Source: Streptomyces sp. NBC_01232 | GTDB lineage: Bacteria > Actinomycetota > Actinomycetes > Streptomycetales > Streptomycetaceae | Assembly: GCF_035989885.1 (NCBI RefSeq) | Contig: NZ_CP108518.1 | Location: forward strand, 6,749,001 to 6,813,000 | DNA length: 64,000 bases | Direction: 5' to 3' | Part shown: one piece after another, positions 16,410-24,041 of the stretch | Layout: the number at the start of each line of letters is the position of its first letter | Numbering within the stretch: the first letter of the stretch is position 1 | Notes under the pieces: model-generated | What the model was told of the DNA's origin: nothing | Database searches by the model: none | What the model saw: only the letters and a program-made list of their open reading frames with translations | Position numbers and translations under genes: made by a program

Positions 16410-17539
16410 GGCCGCAGCACCGACCAGACGTGGCCCGATTTCCTGATGGCTGAGGGCGCATCGTCCAGGACCCCTCGAGTGCCGTCAACCGCTGTCGAGC
16501 CTTGTTCGAGCGATTCGTCGTCCGACGCGTAGTCCCCCACGGCGGTAAGGGCACCCGTACCTGCCGCGGCCACGCCCACCCGGTCTCGGGCTTCTTGAGT
16601 CGATGACCGCATGGCCCAGCCGGTGAGGGGACTGTCCAACTGACGCAGATCCTCCGAAGTGCTCCATGCCGACTGCCGGAACGCGGTGGCTCCAGGGGCG
16701 AGACCCGCCACGGCGCTGCCTTCCGGGGCGGCGGCCATCGCGGCCCGGGCTGCCGCCGTGCCGGCCTTCGCGCCGGAGGCGACCGCTGCCACACCAGGGA
16801 CTACGCCGACGGTGTCGCCCATCAGTGTCACGCTGCTCTTCCAGAAGTCCGCGTCGAACTGGCCCTTGGTGAAGCCGTCGGTCAGGGACTTGCGAAACTT
16901 CGGGTCCGAGGTGTGCATCGCCAGGGCCGCCAGGGAGAGGCCGCTCCCGACGAGCATGATGGCGAGTCCCGCCGGCGGGCAGGCGAGTGCAACCAAGGCG
17001 CCGACGAAGCCCAGCATTGCCGACGCGTTCGACATCGCGTCCGCCGGGTCTTCGACGATCTTGTTCCAGATGGAGGCCAGTAGGCCCGGTTCCTTCGGGG
17101 CCAGGTGGTCCGTCGCCGCGTTCAGGGTCTTCGCCACCCGGCGGGCCGCCGCCGCGTGTTCCGTGGCCAGTTCGTTCGCCAGGCGGCGGGCGTCCGTGAG
17201 GGCCTCCTCCGTCTTCGCCGCGGCGGCCCGGGACTCGTACCGGGTCGCCAGCGCTCGGTGGGAGACCAGGGTGTCGTGCCATCCCGTGAGGCGACGGGCC
17301 GCCTCCGCGAGGGAGGTGTGGGCCGAGCCGAGATAGCGCGGGAGGTCCTTCGAGAGGGAGGCGCGGAAGGCGGTGGCGGCCTCGCCCTGCCAGGCCGCGC
17401 TGTGGGAGACCAGGTCCTTCACCACCCGGGAGGCCTCCCCGAGGGAGGCGGCCGAGGCGCTGAGCTTCTTGGCCAGGGCCAGGACCGTCGCGGGATTGCC
17501 CGGGGCCGGGTCGAATCCCAGCGCCGCGTACTCAGCCAC
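16406..17539 (-). CDS. WXG100-type putative secreted substrate, long form
   Basis: A 377-residue protein whose first ~130 residues form the helical hairpin of type VII secretion (ESX) substrates, with the turn HSAAWQGEAATAF carrying the W-x-G signature, followed by long amphipathic helices. A hydrophobic stretch (about 190-225, including MLGFVGALVALACPPAGLAI) precedes a second Ala/Gly-rich helical part and a disordered acidic tail. It resembles 'putative T7SS secretion signal' proteins of streptomycetes rather than a toxin; no nuclease or ADP-ribosyltransferase motif was seen. It overlaps the small partner gene upstream by 8 bp and the next gene by 4 bp. Confidence 0.75.
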   Translation of the reverse strand: MAEYAALGFDPAPGNPATVLALAKKLSASAASLGEASRVVKDLVSHSAAWQGEAATAFRASLSKDLPRYLGSAHTSLAEAARRLTGWHDTLVSHRALATRYESRAAAAKTEEALTDARRLANELATEHAAAARRVAKTLNAATDHLAPKEPGLLASIWNKIVEDPADAMSNASAMLGFVGALVALACPPAGLAIMLVGSGLSLAALAMHTSDPKFRKSLTDGFTKGQFDADFWKSSVTLMGDTVGVVPGVAAVASGAKAGTAAARAAMAAAPEGSAVAGLAPGATAFRQSAWSTSEDLRQLDSPLTGWAMRSSTQEARDRVGVAAAGTGALTAVGDYASDDESLEQGSTAVDGTRGVLDDAPSAIRKSGHVWSVLRP

Positions 17540-17834
17540 GCGCGGCTGCCACGCGGAGGAAGGCCGCGCGGATGGCCTGGTCCAGCTCCGCGTACTCCGC
17601 GGCGCTGCGGTCCACGCCCTCCCGTACGTCCTTGACGCGTTTGGTCAGCTCCTGCGCGCCGTAGGCCCAGCGTTCCTGGAAGCCGTCACAGGCCGCGTCG
17701 AGGTCCGCCGTGCCCAGCTGGTCGGGCCGTACGTGGTCCAGGGCGCGCCGGGCCTCCCGCAGGGAGGCCAGAGAGGAGTCCAGGGCGCGTGTCAGACGGG
17801 TCAGCTGGTCGATGTCCACCTGGAGCGAGGTCAT
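17532..17834 (-). CDS. WXG100-like small protein
   Basis: A 100-residue all-helical protein, the usual ESAT-6/WXG100 size. Two helices flank a turn with F-Q-E-R-W-A-Y-G (W-x-x-G, a relaxed form of W-x-G), and it ends with a Tyr-containing E-Y-A-E-L-D near residue 83. This resembles the YxxxD/E export signal. It is the first gene of the overlapping four-gene cassette and probably pairs with the long WXG protein. No EccC or other ESX membrane component is in this window, so export would rely on a system elsewhere. Confidence 0.75.
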   Translation of the reverse strand: MTSLQVDIDQLTRLTRALDSSLASLREARRALDHVRPDQLGTADLDAACDGFQERWAYGAQELTKRVKDVREGVDRSAAEYAELDQAIRAAFLRVAAARG

Positions 17835-17843
17835 GACGCGAAA

Positions 17844-17870
17844 CCCTGGCAGAGCGCGGCTCTACCAGGG
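17844..17870 (-). terminator. hairpin downstream of the desaturase gene
   Basis: CCCTGG (17844-17849) pairs with CCAGGG (17865-17870), with an inner AGAG/CTCT stem and a CGCGG loop. It lies between the desaturase stop and the WXG cassette start, so it probably ends the desaturase transcript. Confidence 0.55.
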
Positions 17871-17906
17871 CAATCGGCGTCACTCGCCCGAGCGAGCGGA
17901 AATCGG

Positions 17907-18878
17907 TCAGCCCTTGCGGGCGGCGAGGCGGGCCGCGCGCGCGGCCAGCTTCTCGTCGAACTTGCGGGCCTCGGCGTCCAGGCCGTTCATGAACATGCCG
18001 AGCTCCTCCTGGGCCTTCTGGCCGTCGGGGCCGAGACCGTCGATGTCCATGATCTTGAGGAAGCGGATCACGGGGCTCAGCACGTCGTCGTGGTGGATCC
18101 GCATGTTGTAGACCCCGCCGATGGCCATCTGTGCGGCCATGCGCTCGAAGCCGGGCATGCCGTGTCCGGGCATCCGGAAGTTGACGACGACGTCCCGGAC
18201 GGCCTGCATGGTGAGGTCCGGGGCGATCTCGAAGGCCGCGCCCAGCAGGTTGCGGTAGAAGACCATGTGCAGGTTCTCGTCCTGCGCGATGCGGGCCAGC
18301 ATCCGGTCGCAGACCGGGTCACCGGACTGGTGGCCGGTGTTGCGGTGCGAGATGCGGGTCGCGAGCTCCTGGAAGGCCACGTACGCCACCGAGTGCAGCA
18401 TCGAGTGGCGGTTGTCGGACTCGAAGCCCTCCGACATGTGCTGCATGCGGAACGCTTCGAGCTTGTCCGGGTCCACGGCGCGCGAGGCCAGCAGGTAGTC
18501 GCGCATCACGATGCCGTGGCGGCCCTCCTCGGCGGTCCAGCGGTGCACCCACGTGCCCCAGGCGCCGTTGCGGCCGAAGAGCGTCGCGATCTCGTGGTGG
18601 TAGCTGGGGAGGTTGTCCTCGGTCAGCAGGTTCACGACCAGCGCGATCTTGCCGATGTCCGTGACCTTGGACTGCTGCGGGTCCCAGGCTTCGCCGTCCT
18701 CGAAGAAGCCGGGGAAGTTCCGGCCCTCGCTCCACGGAACGTACTCGTGGGGCATCCAGTCCTTGGTGACCTTCAGATGGCGGTTGAGCTCCTTTTCGAC
18801 CACTTCTTCCAGCGCGAACAGCAGCTTGGCGTCCGTCCACGCCTCCGAGCTGCCGAGGTGGGGAGAGGTGATCGTCAC
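17907..18878 (-). CDS. acyl-ACP desaturase (di-iron)
   Basis: A soluble non-haem di-iron enzyme introducing a cis double bond into acyl-ACP. The 323-residue protein has the expected ligand motifs: LTEDNLPSYHHE, then EEGRHGIVMRDYL, and later QDENLHMVFYRN (the E-E-x-x-H and D-E-x-x-H pair). Length fits the plant stearoyl-ACP desaturase/DesA family. Single-gene unit with a hairpin after it. The promoter contains two adjacent dyads of CCTACGG-type half-sites (18907-18936), which would suit a lipid-responsive repressor; no such regulator gene is adjacent. Confidence 0.94.
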   Translation of the reverse strand: MTITSPHLGSSEAWTDAKLLFALEEVVEKELNRHLKVTKDWMPHEYVPWSEGRNFPGFFEDGEAWDPQQSKVTDIGKIALVVNLLTEDNLPSYHHEIATLFGRNGAWGTWVHRWTAEEGRHGIVMRDYLLASRAVDPDKLEAFRMQHMSEGFESDNRHSMLHSVAYVAFQELATRISHRNTGHQSGDPVCDRMLARIAQDENLHMVFYRNLLGAAFEIAPDLTMQAVRDVVVNFRMPGHGMPGFERMAAQMAIGGVYNMRIHHDDVLSPVIRFLKIMDIDGLGPDGQKAQEELGMFMNGLDAEARKFDEKLAARAARLAARKG

Positions 18879-18906
18879 GGGTACTCCTGGGTGTAAAGCG
18901 AACTAC

Positions 18907-18936
18907 CTACGGTTCCGTAGCCTACGGAGTCGTAGG
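18907..18936. promoter_or_regulatory. double dyad operator before the desaturase
   Basis: Two abutting palindromes: CTACGG-TT-CCGTAG (18907-18920) and CCTACG-GAGT-CGTAGG (18921-18936), 28-58 bp before the ATG. The four related half-sites are regularly spaced. Probably bound by a dimeric TetR/GntR-type lipid regulator encoded elsewhere. Confidence 0.65.
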
Positions 18937-18980
18937 TTAAGCGTGACGTCAAGGCCAGCCAAGCCCCCGGTGGGTGTATG

Positions 18981-18998
18981 TCCAGTTACATCCAGTTA
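18981..18998. repeat. TCCAGTTA direct repeat, 10-bp period
   Basis: Two TCCAGTTA copies start exactly 10 bp apart in the 379-bp gap between the desaturase and the ABC-F gene. They lie on one DNA face, in a less G+C-rich patch. Purpose unknown. Confidence 0.4.
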
Positions 18999-19171
18999 TC
19001 TGGGCAGTTTATGGCGGGTGAGAGCGGGCATCCAGGGGCCAAAATCACGCCAGCAGGTGGTCGGTGGTCCGTCGTTTTGACGGCAGAAAATAGATTCCGC
19101 TTCGCCGGGATCCCCGGATGCGCCGGTCGCGGAATCGCAGCGGCACCGCATCCTGGGCCGGGCCGGGCCTC

Positions 19172-19250
19172 CCTCGGCCGCCGGCGCCGACGCCAGGGAC
19201 GCGACCTGCGCGGGACAGACGTCCGAGAGCGACGGCGCCGGCGGCCGAGG
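19172..19250 (-). terminator. long hairpin downstream of the ABC-F gene
   Basis: Perfect 18-bp arms, CCTCGGCCGCCGGCGCCG at 19172-19189 and its complement at 19233-19250, 8 bp past the ABC-F stop. The ~43-nt loop contains a further GGACG/CGTCC pairing. Almost certainly the transcript end of the ABC-F gene. The rest of the 18879-19257 gap holds only the desaturase promoter and the TCCAGTTA repeat. Confidence 0.65.
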
Positions 19251-19257
19251 GGCGGCC

Positions 19258-20901
19258 TCAGTCGTTGGACCAGAGCCGGTCCCGGACCTCCTCGGCCGTC
19301 GACGGGCGCAGTTCCCCGTCCAGCATGAGCCACCGCGTGATGCCGATCGACTCGAGGAACGGCACGTCGTGGCTCGCCACCACGAGCGCGCCCCGGTACG
19401 ACTCCAGCGCGTTCGTCAGCTGCCGCACGCTGGCCAGGTCCAGGTTGTTCGTCGGCTCGTCCAGCATCAGCAGCTGCGGAGCGGGCTCCGCCAGCAGCAG
19501 GGCCGCCAGCGCTGCCCGGAAGCGTTCGCCGCCCGACAGGGTGCCGGCCGGGCGGTCCGCCCGGGCGCCGCGGAAGAGGAAGTGCGCGAGCCGCGCCCGG
19601 ATCACGTTGTTCGTGGCCTGCGGGGCGAACCGTGCCACGTTCTCCACCACCGAACGGCTCTCGTCCAGGACGTCGAGGCGCTGCGGCAGGAAGCGCGTCG
19701 TCACGTGCGCCACCGCCTCACCGGACACCGGCGGCAGCTGCCCCGCGATCGTGCGCAGCAGCGTGGTCTTGCCCGACCCGTTGCGGCCGACCAGCGCGAT
19801 CCGTTCCGGACCCCGCAGTTCCCACTCGCCCGGTACGGCGGCTCCGTGGGCCAGGCGCAGATCGCTCAGGGTCAGGACCCGCCGGCCCGGCGGGACCTCG
19901 GTGGCGGGCAGTTCGATGCGGATCTCGTCGTCGTCGCGCACCGCTTCCACCGCCTGGTCCAGGCGGTCCTTCGCCTGTGCCAGTTTCTCGGTGTGCATGA
20001 TCCGGTGCTTGCCCGCCGACTCCTGCGCTGCGCGCTTGCGGGCGCCCATCACGATCTTCGGCTCGCGCTTGTTGTCGTACATCTTCTGTCCGTACCGCTT
20101 GCGCCGCGCCAGTTTGACCTGGGCGTCGGCCAGTTCGCGCTTCTGGCGCTGTACGTCGGCCTCCGCGACCCGGACCATCCGCTCGGCCGATTCCTGCTCG
20201 GCGGCGAGCATGGCCTCGTAGTCCGTGAAGTTCCCTCCGTACCAGCGGACTTCGCCCTCCCGCAGATCGGCGATCTGATCGACCCGCTCCAGCAGTTCCC
20301 GGTCGTGGCTGACCAGGAGCATCACCCCGGACCAGGACTCGACCGCCTCGTACAGGCGGCCCCGGGCCCGCAGGTCCAGGTTGTTGGTGGGCTCGTCCAG
20401 CAGCAGGACGTCGGGGCGCGCGAGCAGCAGGGCGGCCAGCCGCAGCAGTACGGACTCGCCGCCCGACAGCTCGCCGACGGTGCGGTCCAGGCCGATCCGG
20501 GCGAGGCCCAGCTGGTCGAGCGTGGCCAGGGCCCGCTCCTCCACGTCCCAGTCGTCGCCGACGGCACCGAAGTTGGCCTCGGTTGCCTCGCCCGCCTCGA
20601 TGGCGTGGAGTGCGGCGCGGGTGGTGTGGATGCCGAGCGCCTCGTCCACGCGCAGCGCGGTGTCGAGGGTGACGTTCTGCGGGAGGTGGCCGACCGAGCC
20701 GGCGACGGATGACTGGCCCCCGGCCGGGGTCAGTTCACCGGCGATCAGCTTCAGCAGGGTGGATTTCCCACAGCCGTTGAGGCCGATCAGGCCGGTGCGG
20801 CCGGGTCCCACGGAGAGCTGGAACCCGTCGAAGACGGGGGTGCCGTCGGGCCAGTCGAAGGACAGGTCGGAGCAGGTGATGAAAGCAGGGGCGTGACTCA
20901 T
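19258..20901 (-). CDS. ABC-F family ATPase (translation/antibiotic-resistance type)
   Basis: A 547-residue cytoplasmic protein with two ABC domains and no membrane segment, the layout of ABC-F proteins that act on the ribosome. Walker A motifs are GLNGCGKST and GRNGSGKTT; signatures are LSGGE in each half; Walker B regions read LLLDEPTNNLDL and LMLDEPTNNLDL. The ~90-residue linker between domains is strongly basic and helical (VKLARRKRYGQKMYDNKREP), as needed to reach the peptidyl-transferase centre. It could be a housekeeping factor or a macrolide/lincosamide-type protection protein; the sequence does not decide. It has an unusually long 5' region with a possible leader peptide (see findings). 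Confidence 0.9.
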   Translation of the reverse strand: MSHAPAFITCSDLSFDWPDGTPVFDGFQLSVGPGRTGLIGLNGCGKSTLLKLIAGELTPAGGQSSVAGSVGHLPQNVTLDTALRVDEALGIHTTRAALHAIEAGEATEANFGAVGDDWDVEERALATLDQLGLARIGLDRTVGELSGGESVLLRLAALLLARPDVLLLDEPTNNLDLRARGRLYEAVESWSGVMLLVSHDRELLERVDQIADLREGEVRWYGGNFTDYEAMLAAEQESAERMVRVAEADVQRQKRELADAQVKLARRKRYGQKMYDNKREPKIVMGARKRAAQESAGKHRIMHTEKLAQAKDRLDQAVEAVRDDDEIRIELPATEVPPGRRVLTLSDLRLAHGAAVPGEWELRGPERIALVGRNGSGKTTLLRTIAGQLPPVSGEAVAHVTTRFLPQRLDVLDESRSVVENVARFAPQATNNVIRARLAHFLFRGARADRPAGTLSGGERFRAALAALLLAEPAPQLLMLDEPTNNLDLASVRQLTNALESYRGALVVASHDVPFLESIGITRWLMLDGELRPSTAEEVRDRLWSND

Positions 20902-21066
20902 GGAGGCCTCCAGGTTGCGTGAGTGGTGCGTGCAACGCGGGGAGACAGCCGACGCTCAGAGAATGACGGTGACGGTGATGTCGAAGGTCACAGCGGTCGG
21001 TGTCTCGAACCTCAGACGAGCAATGTCCTGCTCCGTTTCGACGGTGATGGGCCGTCTTCGAAGCTA

Positions 21067-21086
21067 CGGGCGGCCGGAGCCGCCCG
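21067..21086 (-). terminator. perfect 8-bp hairpin after the SsgA-like gene
   Basis: CGGGCGGC-CGGA-GCCGCCCG, 12 bp beyond the stop of the SsgA-like gene on the minus strand. It separates that gene from the ABC-F leader. Confidence 0.65.
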
Positions 21087-21098
21087 CAATCGAATTAC

Positions 21099-21515
21099 TC
21101 AGCAGGTGTCGCGCATCAGCTCGGCCAGGCTGTGGTCCATGTCCAGGTAGAGGTGTTCGAGACCGGGCGGCACCACGGTCGCCGCCCGCTCCAGGAAGCG
21201 GTGCAGCTCGGCCGTCAGCATCAGCACGATCGCGACGCCTTCGGTCGCGTGGAACTCGATGGTGGTCCGGTCGCCGTCGTACGGGCGCACGCGTACGTCG
21301 CCACAGCCCGACGGGCGGTCCAGCCCGGACTCCAGCAGTTCGCGCGAGAAGGTCCACGAGACCTCGACGCCCTCCAGCGTGGCCGGGGCGGGGAAGGCCA
21401 TGCGCACGGCGAAAGGATCCGCACGGTCGTAGCAGAGGGTGACGGGCACGGTCTCGACCTTCGGCGCGGTGGCGACCAGACGGGCCTGTGCGGCCTGCTC
21501 GATGACAGTGATCAA
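21099..21515 (-). CDS. SsgA-like sporulation/cell-division protein (SALP)
   Basis: A 138-residue SALP; these small proteins, confined to morphologically complex actinomycetes, position FtsZ or peptidoglycan enzymes during septation and spore formation. The family pattern is clear: VPVTLCYDRADPFAVRMAF, then VSWTFSRELLESGLDRPSG with GDVRV, an 'IEFHATEGVAIVLML' strand-helix, and VPPGLEHLYLDMDHSLAELM at the end. Which paralogue (SsgA-G) cannot be told by eye. It is a single-gene unit with its own terminator. Confidence 0.93.
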   Translation of the reverse strand: MITVIEQAAQARLVATAPKVETVPVTLCYDRADPFAVRMAFPAPATLEGVEVSWTFSRELLESGLDRPSGCGDVRVRPYDGDRTTIEFHATEGVAIVLMLTAELHRFLERAATVVPPGLEHLYLDMDHSLAELMRDTC

Positions 21516-21643
21516 GGCTCACTCCCTTGCGGCGGATCTGCTGCCGGACGGCGGGGCGGGGCCCGGCAACCCGATAGACGCCGGAATCGGCAAATCCGTG
21601 CATGGGCCGTTGCGTGAGCTGTGTCACCGATTGGCCGGAACCG

Positions 21644-21663
21644 CTCTGTGTGATCGCACAGAG
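21644..21663. promoter_or_regulatory. CTCTGTG-TGATCG-CACAGAG palindrome
   Basis: Perfect 7-bp arms with a 6-bp spacer, about 130 bp upstream of the SsgA-like gene and 83 bp past the permease stop. GTG-N6-CAC resembles the core of Crp sites described in Streptomyces; alternatively it is the permease terminator. Confidence 0.45.
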
Positions 21664-21745
21664 TGACCGGGTGGGAGGATGTGCGCGAAGGTGGCCCCCG
21701 AATCGCAGAGGGGCCGGGGGGCCTCCCAGAAGGGCTTGTTACCGA

Positions 21746-23194
21746 TCACTCCACAGGCCTAAGGGGCCGCATCAGGAGCGCGTAGAGGGTGGCGGAGACG
21801 GTCATGCCGACGGGCAGGGAGAGGTCCATGCCGCCGAGCGCCGAGGCGACCGGCCCGGTGTAGAGCGTGTTGACGCAGAGGACGGCCGCGCCCACCCCGG
21901 CCGCGAGCGCGAGGGCGCCCGCCAGGTTGACGCCGCCCGTGTACCAGAAGGGGCTGCCGGGGGTCTCGTCCGTGAGGGCCCGGCCGTCGTAGCGGAACCG
22001 GCGCAGCAGGACGTCGGTGGCGTAGACGGCCATGACGGGACCGATCAGGACGACGATCAGCTGGAGGGAGTTGCTGACGGTGTCCAGCAGGTTGGAGACG
22101 AGCAGGCCGTAGAGGGTCAGGGCGACGGCAACGGCTCCGTCGAAGAGGACGCTGACCGAGCGGCGGATGCGGACGCCGACCGCCTGGAGGGCGAGACCTG
22201 CGCTGTAGGCGGTCAGCGCGTTGACGGAGACGGTGCCGAGGATCAGGGCGAGCAGGAAGACCGGGTAGAACCACCCGGGCAGGATCTTCTCCAGCGCGGC
22301 CTGCGGATCGCTCATGTCGACCGCGGTCGCGGCGAACGCGCCCAGGGAGCAGACCACGACGCTCGGCAGGAAGGCTCCGAGGGCGGTCCAGCCGATGATC
22401 GCCTTCCGTGAGGAAGTGCGGGGCAGGTAGCGGGAGAAGTCGGGGCTGGTGGTGTACGACAGCGGGCCGGAGGCGATCAGGGTGGTGCCGGCGAGGAGCG
22501 CCGCCCAGAGTTCGAGCCCGGTCAGGGCCGGGGCGGGCCGGTAGGAGAAGTCGGTGTGCCCGAGCACGGCGAAGGCGACGACGGCGAAGGCGGCGGCCAG
22601 GGCCAGGGTCATCGGGAGGTAGAGCTTCATGATCATCGCGTGGCCGTAGACGCTGATCGTCAGGGTGAGTGCGGCGATGACCACGATGACGACGGCCTTG
22701 ATCCCCGTGTCGGCCGTGATTCCGGCCTGTTCCACGAGGGCGAAGGCGGCGGCCGCCGCGGCGGCCAGATTGAGCGCGAAGTAGCAGACGGAGACCAGCC
22801 AGCCGCCGACCGCGTTCATCACGCGGTTGCCGATGACGCCGTACATCGCCCGGGTGATCACCTCGCTGGGTGCGCCGGCCGCCGGGCCCGAGGTGGCGAT
22901 CAGGCCGGTGAGCAGCCAGAACAGGTTGCCGACCACGATCACCGCGACGGACTGCCACAGGCTCAGGCCCATCAGGACCAGTGCGCCGCCGATCACCAGG
23001 CTGAGGTAGTTGACGTTCGCCGCCGCCCAGACGGAGAAGAGGTCCGGGGGGCGGCCGTGGCGCTCCGCGTCGGGGATGTGGTCGATGCCGTGGGCCTCGA
23101 TGCGCGTCGCCCGTTCGGGGGCCGGCTCGGCCTGTCCGAGCGCTCCGGGGGCCGGGTGCGAACCGGGAGACGGGTCGGGGATCGGGGACGCCAT
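21746..23194 (-). CDS. NCS1 purine/cytosine permease
   Basis: A 482-residue membrane transporter of the nucleobase-cation-symport-1 family importing cytosine, purines or allantoin-type compounds. About 12 hydrophobic helices are visible. NCS1 features include 'DLFSVWAAANVNYLSLVIG' in TM1, APSEVITRAMYGVIGNR after TM2, and TSPDFSRYLPR around TM6-7. The N-terminal ~45 residues are Pro/Glu-rich and cytosolic. It diverges from a TetR gene followed by an amidohydrolase, which suggests uptake and hydrolysis of an N-containing ring compound under one regulator. Confidence 0.9.
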   Translation of the reverse strand: MASPIPDPSPGSHPAPGALGQAEPAPERATRIEAHGIDHIPDAERHGRPPDLFSVWAAANVNYLSLVIGGALVLMGLSLWQSVAVIVVGNLFWLLTGLIATSGPAAGAPSEVITRAMYGVIGNRVMNAVGGWLVSVCYFALNLAAAAAAAFALVEQAGITADTGIKAVVIVVIAALTLTISVYGHAMIMKLYLPMTLALAAAFAVVAFAVLGHTDFSYRPAPALTGLELWAALLAGTTLIASGPLSYTTSPDFSRYLPRTSSRKAIIGWTALGAFLPSVVVCSLGAFAATAVDMSDPQAALEKILPGWFYPVFLLALILGTVSVNALTAYSAGLALQAVGVRIRRSVSVLFDGAVAVALTLYGLLVSNLLDTVSNSLQLIVVLIGPVMAVYATDVLLRRFRYDGRALTDETPGSPFWYTGGVNLAGALALAAGVGAAVLCVNTLYTGPVASALGGMDLSLPVGMTVSATLYALLMRPLRPVE

Positions 23195-23234
23195 GGGGGA
23201 CCTCCGGGTGCTGGGCGTGACCGCCTCGCTTGCT

Positions 23235-23254
23235 TATTGGTCGCACACTCAATA
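23235..23254. promoter_or_regulatory. TATTG-N10-CAATA operator candidate
   Basis: 5-bp inverted repeat with a 10-bp spacer in the 71-bp gap between the permease and TetR starts. It is the likely site for the TetR protein on both divergent promoters; the TATTG arm is also part of an A/T-rich -10-like patch. Confidence 0.5.
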
Positions 23255-23265
23255 GCATCCCGGGT

Positions 23266-23973
23266 ATGTCGTCAAGCGTCCAGCGCAAGCGAATCCGCAA
23301 GTCTCCGGAGGCCCGTCGGGCCGAGATCGTCGACACGGCCGCCGCCGTCGCCCTGTCCGAAGGGCTGGAGTGCCTCACCCTGCGCCGGATCGCCGACGAA
23401 CTCGATGTCCGACCGGGGCTGATCAGCCACTACTTCCCCTCGGTCGAGGACCTGGTCGCCGAGGCGTTCGGGACGGCCGCCGGGGCCGAGCTGGAGGTAC
23501 TCCTGCCGCTCGGCGCGGACGGACCGGCTGCGGACGGACCGGCTGCGGACGGACCGGCCGGGGACGGACCGGCCGGGGACGAACAGGCCGGGGACGGACC
23601 GGCCGCGGGCGCCCGGCTGACCCGGTTCTTCGCCCGCACCTCGGGCGAGGCCTACGACGCCGTCAGCCGGCTCTGGATCAACGCCCGTCACCTCAGCCGC
23701 TACCGGCCCGTCCTGCGCGACCGGGTCGCCGAGCAGGAGGGCGCGTGGCGCGGCCGCCTGGAAGGCGTGATCCGGGAGGGCGTCGAGCGGGGCGAGTTCC
23801 GTACGGAGGACCCGTACGTGACCGCCGTCCAGATCCTGGTCGTCCTCGACGGCCTCGGCGCCCATGCCAACACCGAGGTCCGCGGACGCCCCGAAGCCGT
23901 GACCCGGATGGCCGTCACCACCGCCGAACGCGAACTCGGCCTGCCCCGCGGGGCCCTGACCGGCGACGCCTGA
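23266..23973 (+). CDS. TetR family regulator with DGPAA repeat
   Basis: A 235-residue TetR protein. Its HTH spans about residues 14-58 (RRAEIVDTAAAVALSEGLEC, then LTLRRIADELDVRPGLISHY), followed by FPSVEDLVAEAFGTAAG. The ligand domain contains a low-complexity insert made of six 15-bp units (23516-23605) encoding Ala-Asp-Gly-Pro-Ala-like repeats around residues 84-114, absent from typical TetR proteins. ATG 23266 is chosen; the frame upstream overlaps the divergent promoter. It is divergent from the NCS1 permease and 68 bp upstream of the amidohydrolase, both probable targets. Confidence 0.88.
   Translation: MSSSVQRKRIRKSPEARRAEIVDTAAAVALSEGLECLTLRRIADELDVRPGLISHYFPSVEDLVAEAFGTAAGAELEVLLPLGADGPAADGPAADGPAGDGPAGDEQAGDGPAAGARLTRFFARTSGEAYDAVSRLWINARHLSRYRPVLRDRVAEQEGAWRGRLEGVIREGVERGEFRTEDPYVTAVQILVVLDGLGAHANTEVRGRPEAVTRMAVTTAERELGLPRGALTGDA
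23516..23605 (+). repeat. six 15-bp tandem repeats inside the TetR gene
   Basis: Units of the form GCGGACGGACCGGCT repeat six times with a few substitutions (later copies begin GGGG and one reads GACGAACAGG). The 15-bp unit keeps frame. It is a probable length-variable linker. Confidence 0.85.
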
Positions 23974-24041
23974 TCGCGTTCGCCGCCGGCCCCTCGCCCC
24001 CGCTCCTGCTGCCCCCCGCCCCCCGTCCCGCTGGAGGATCC

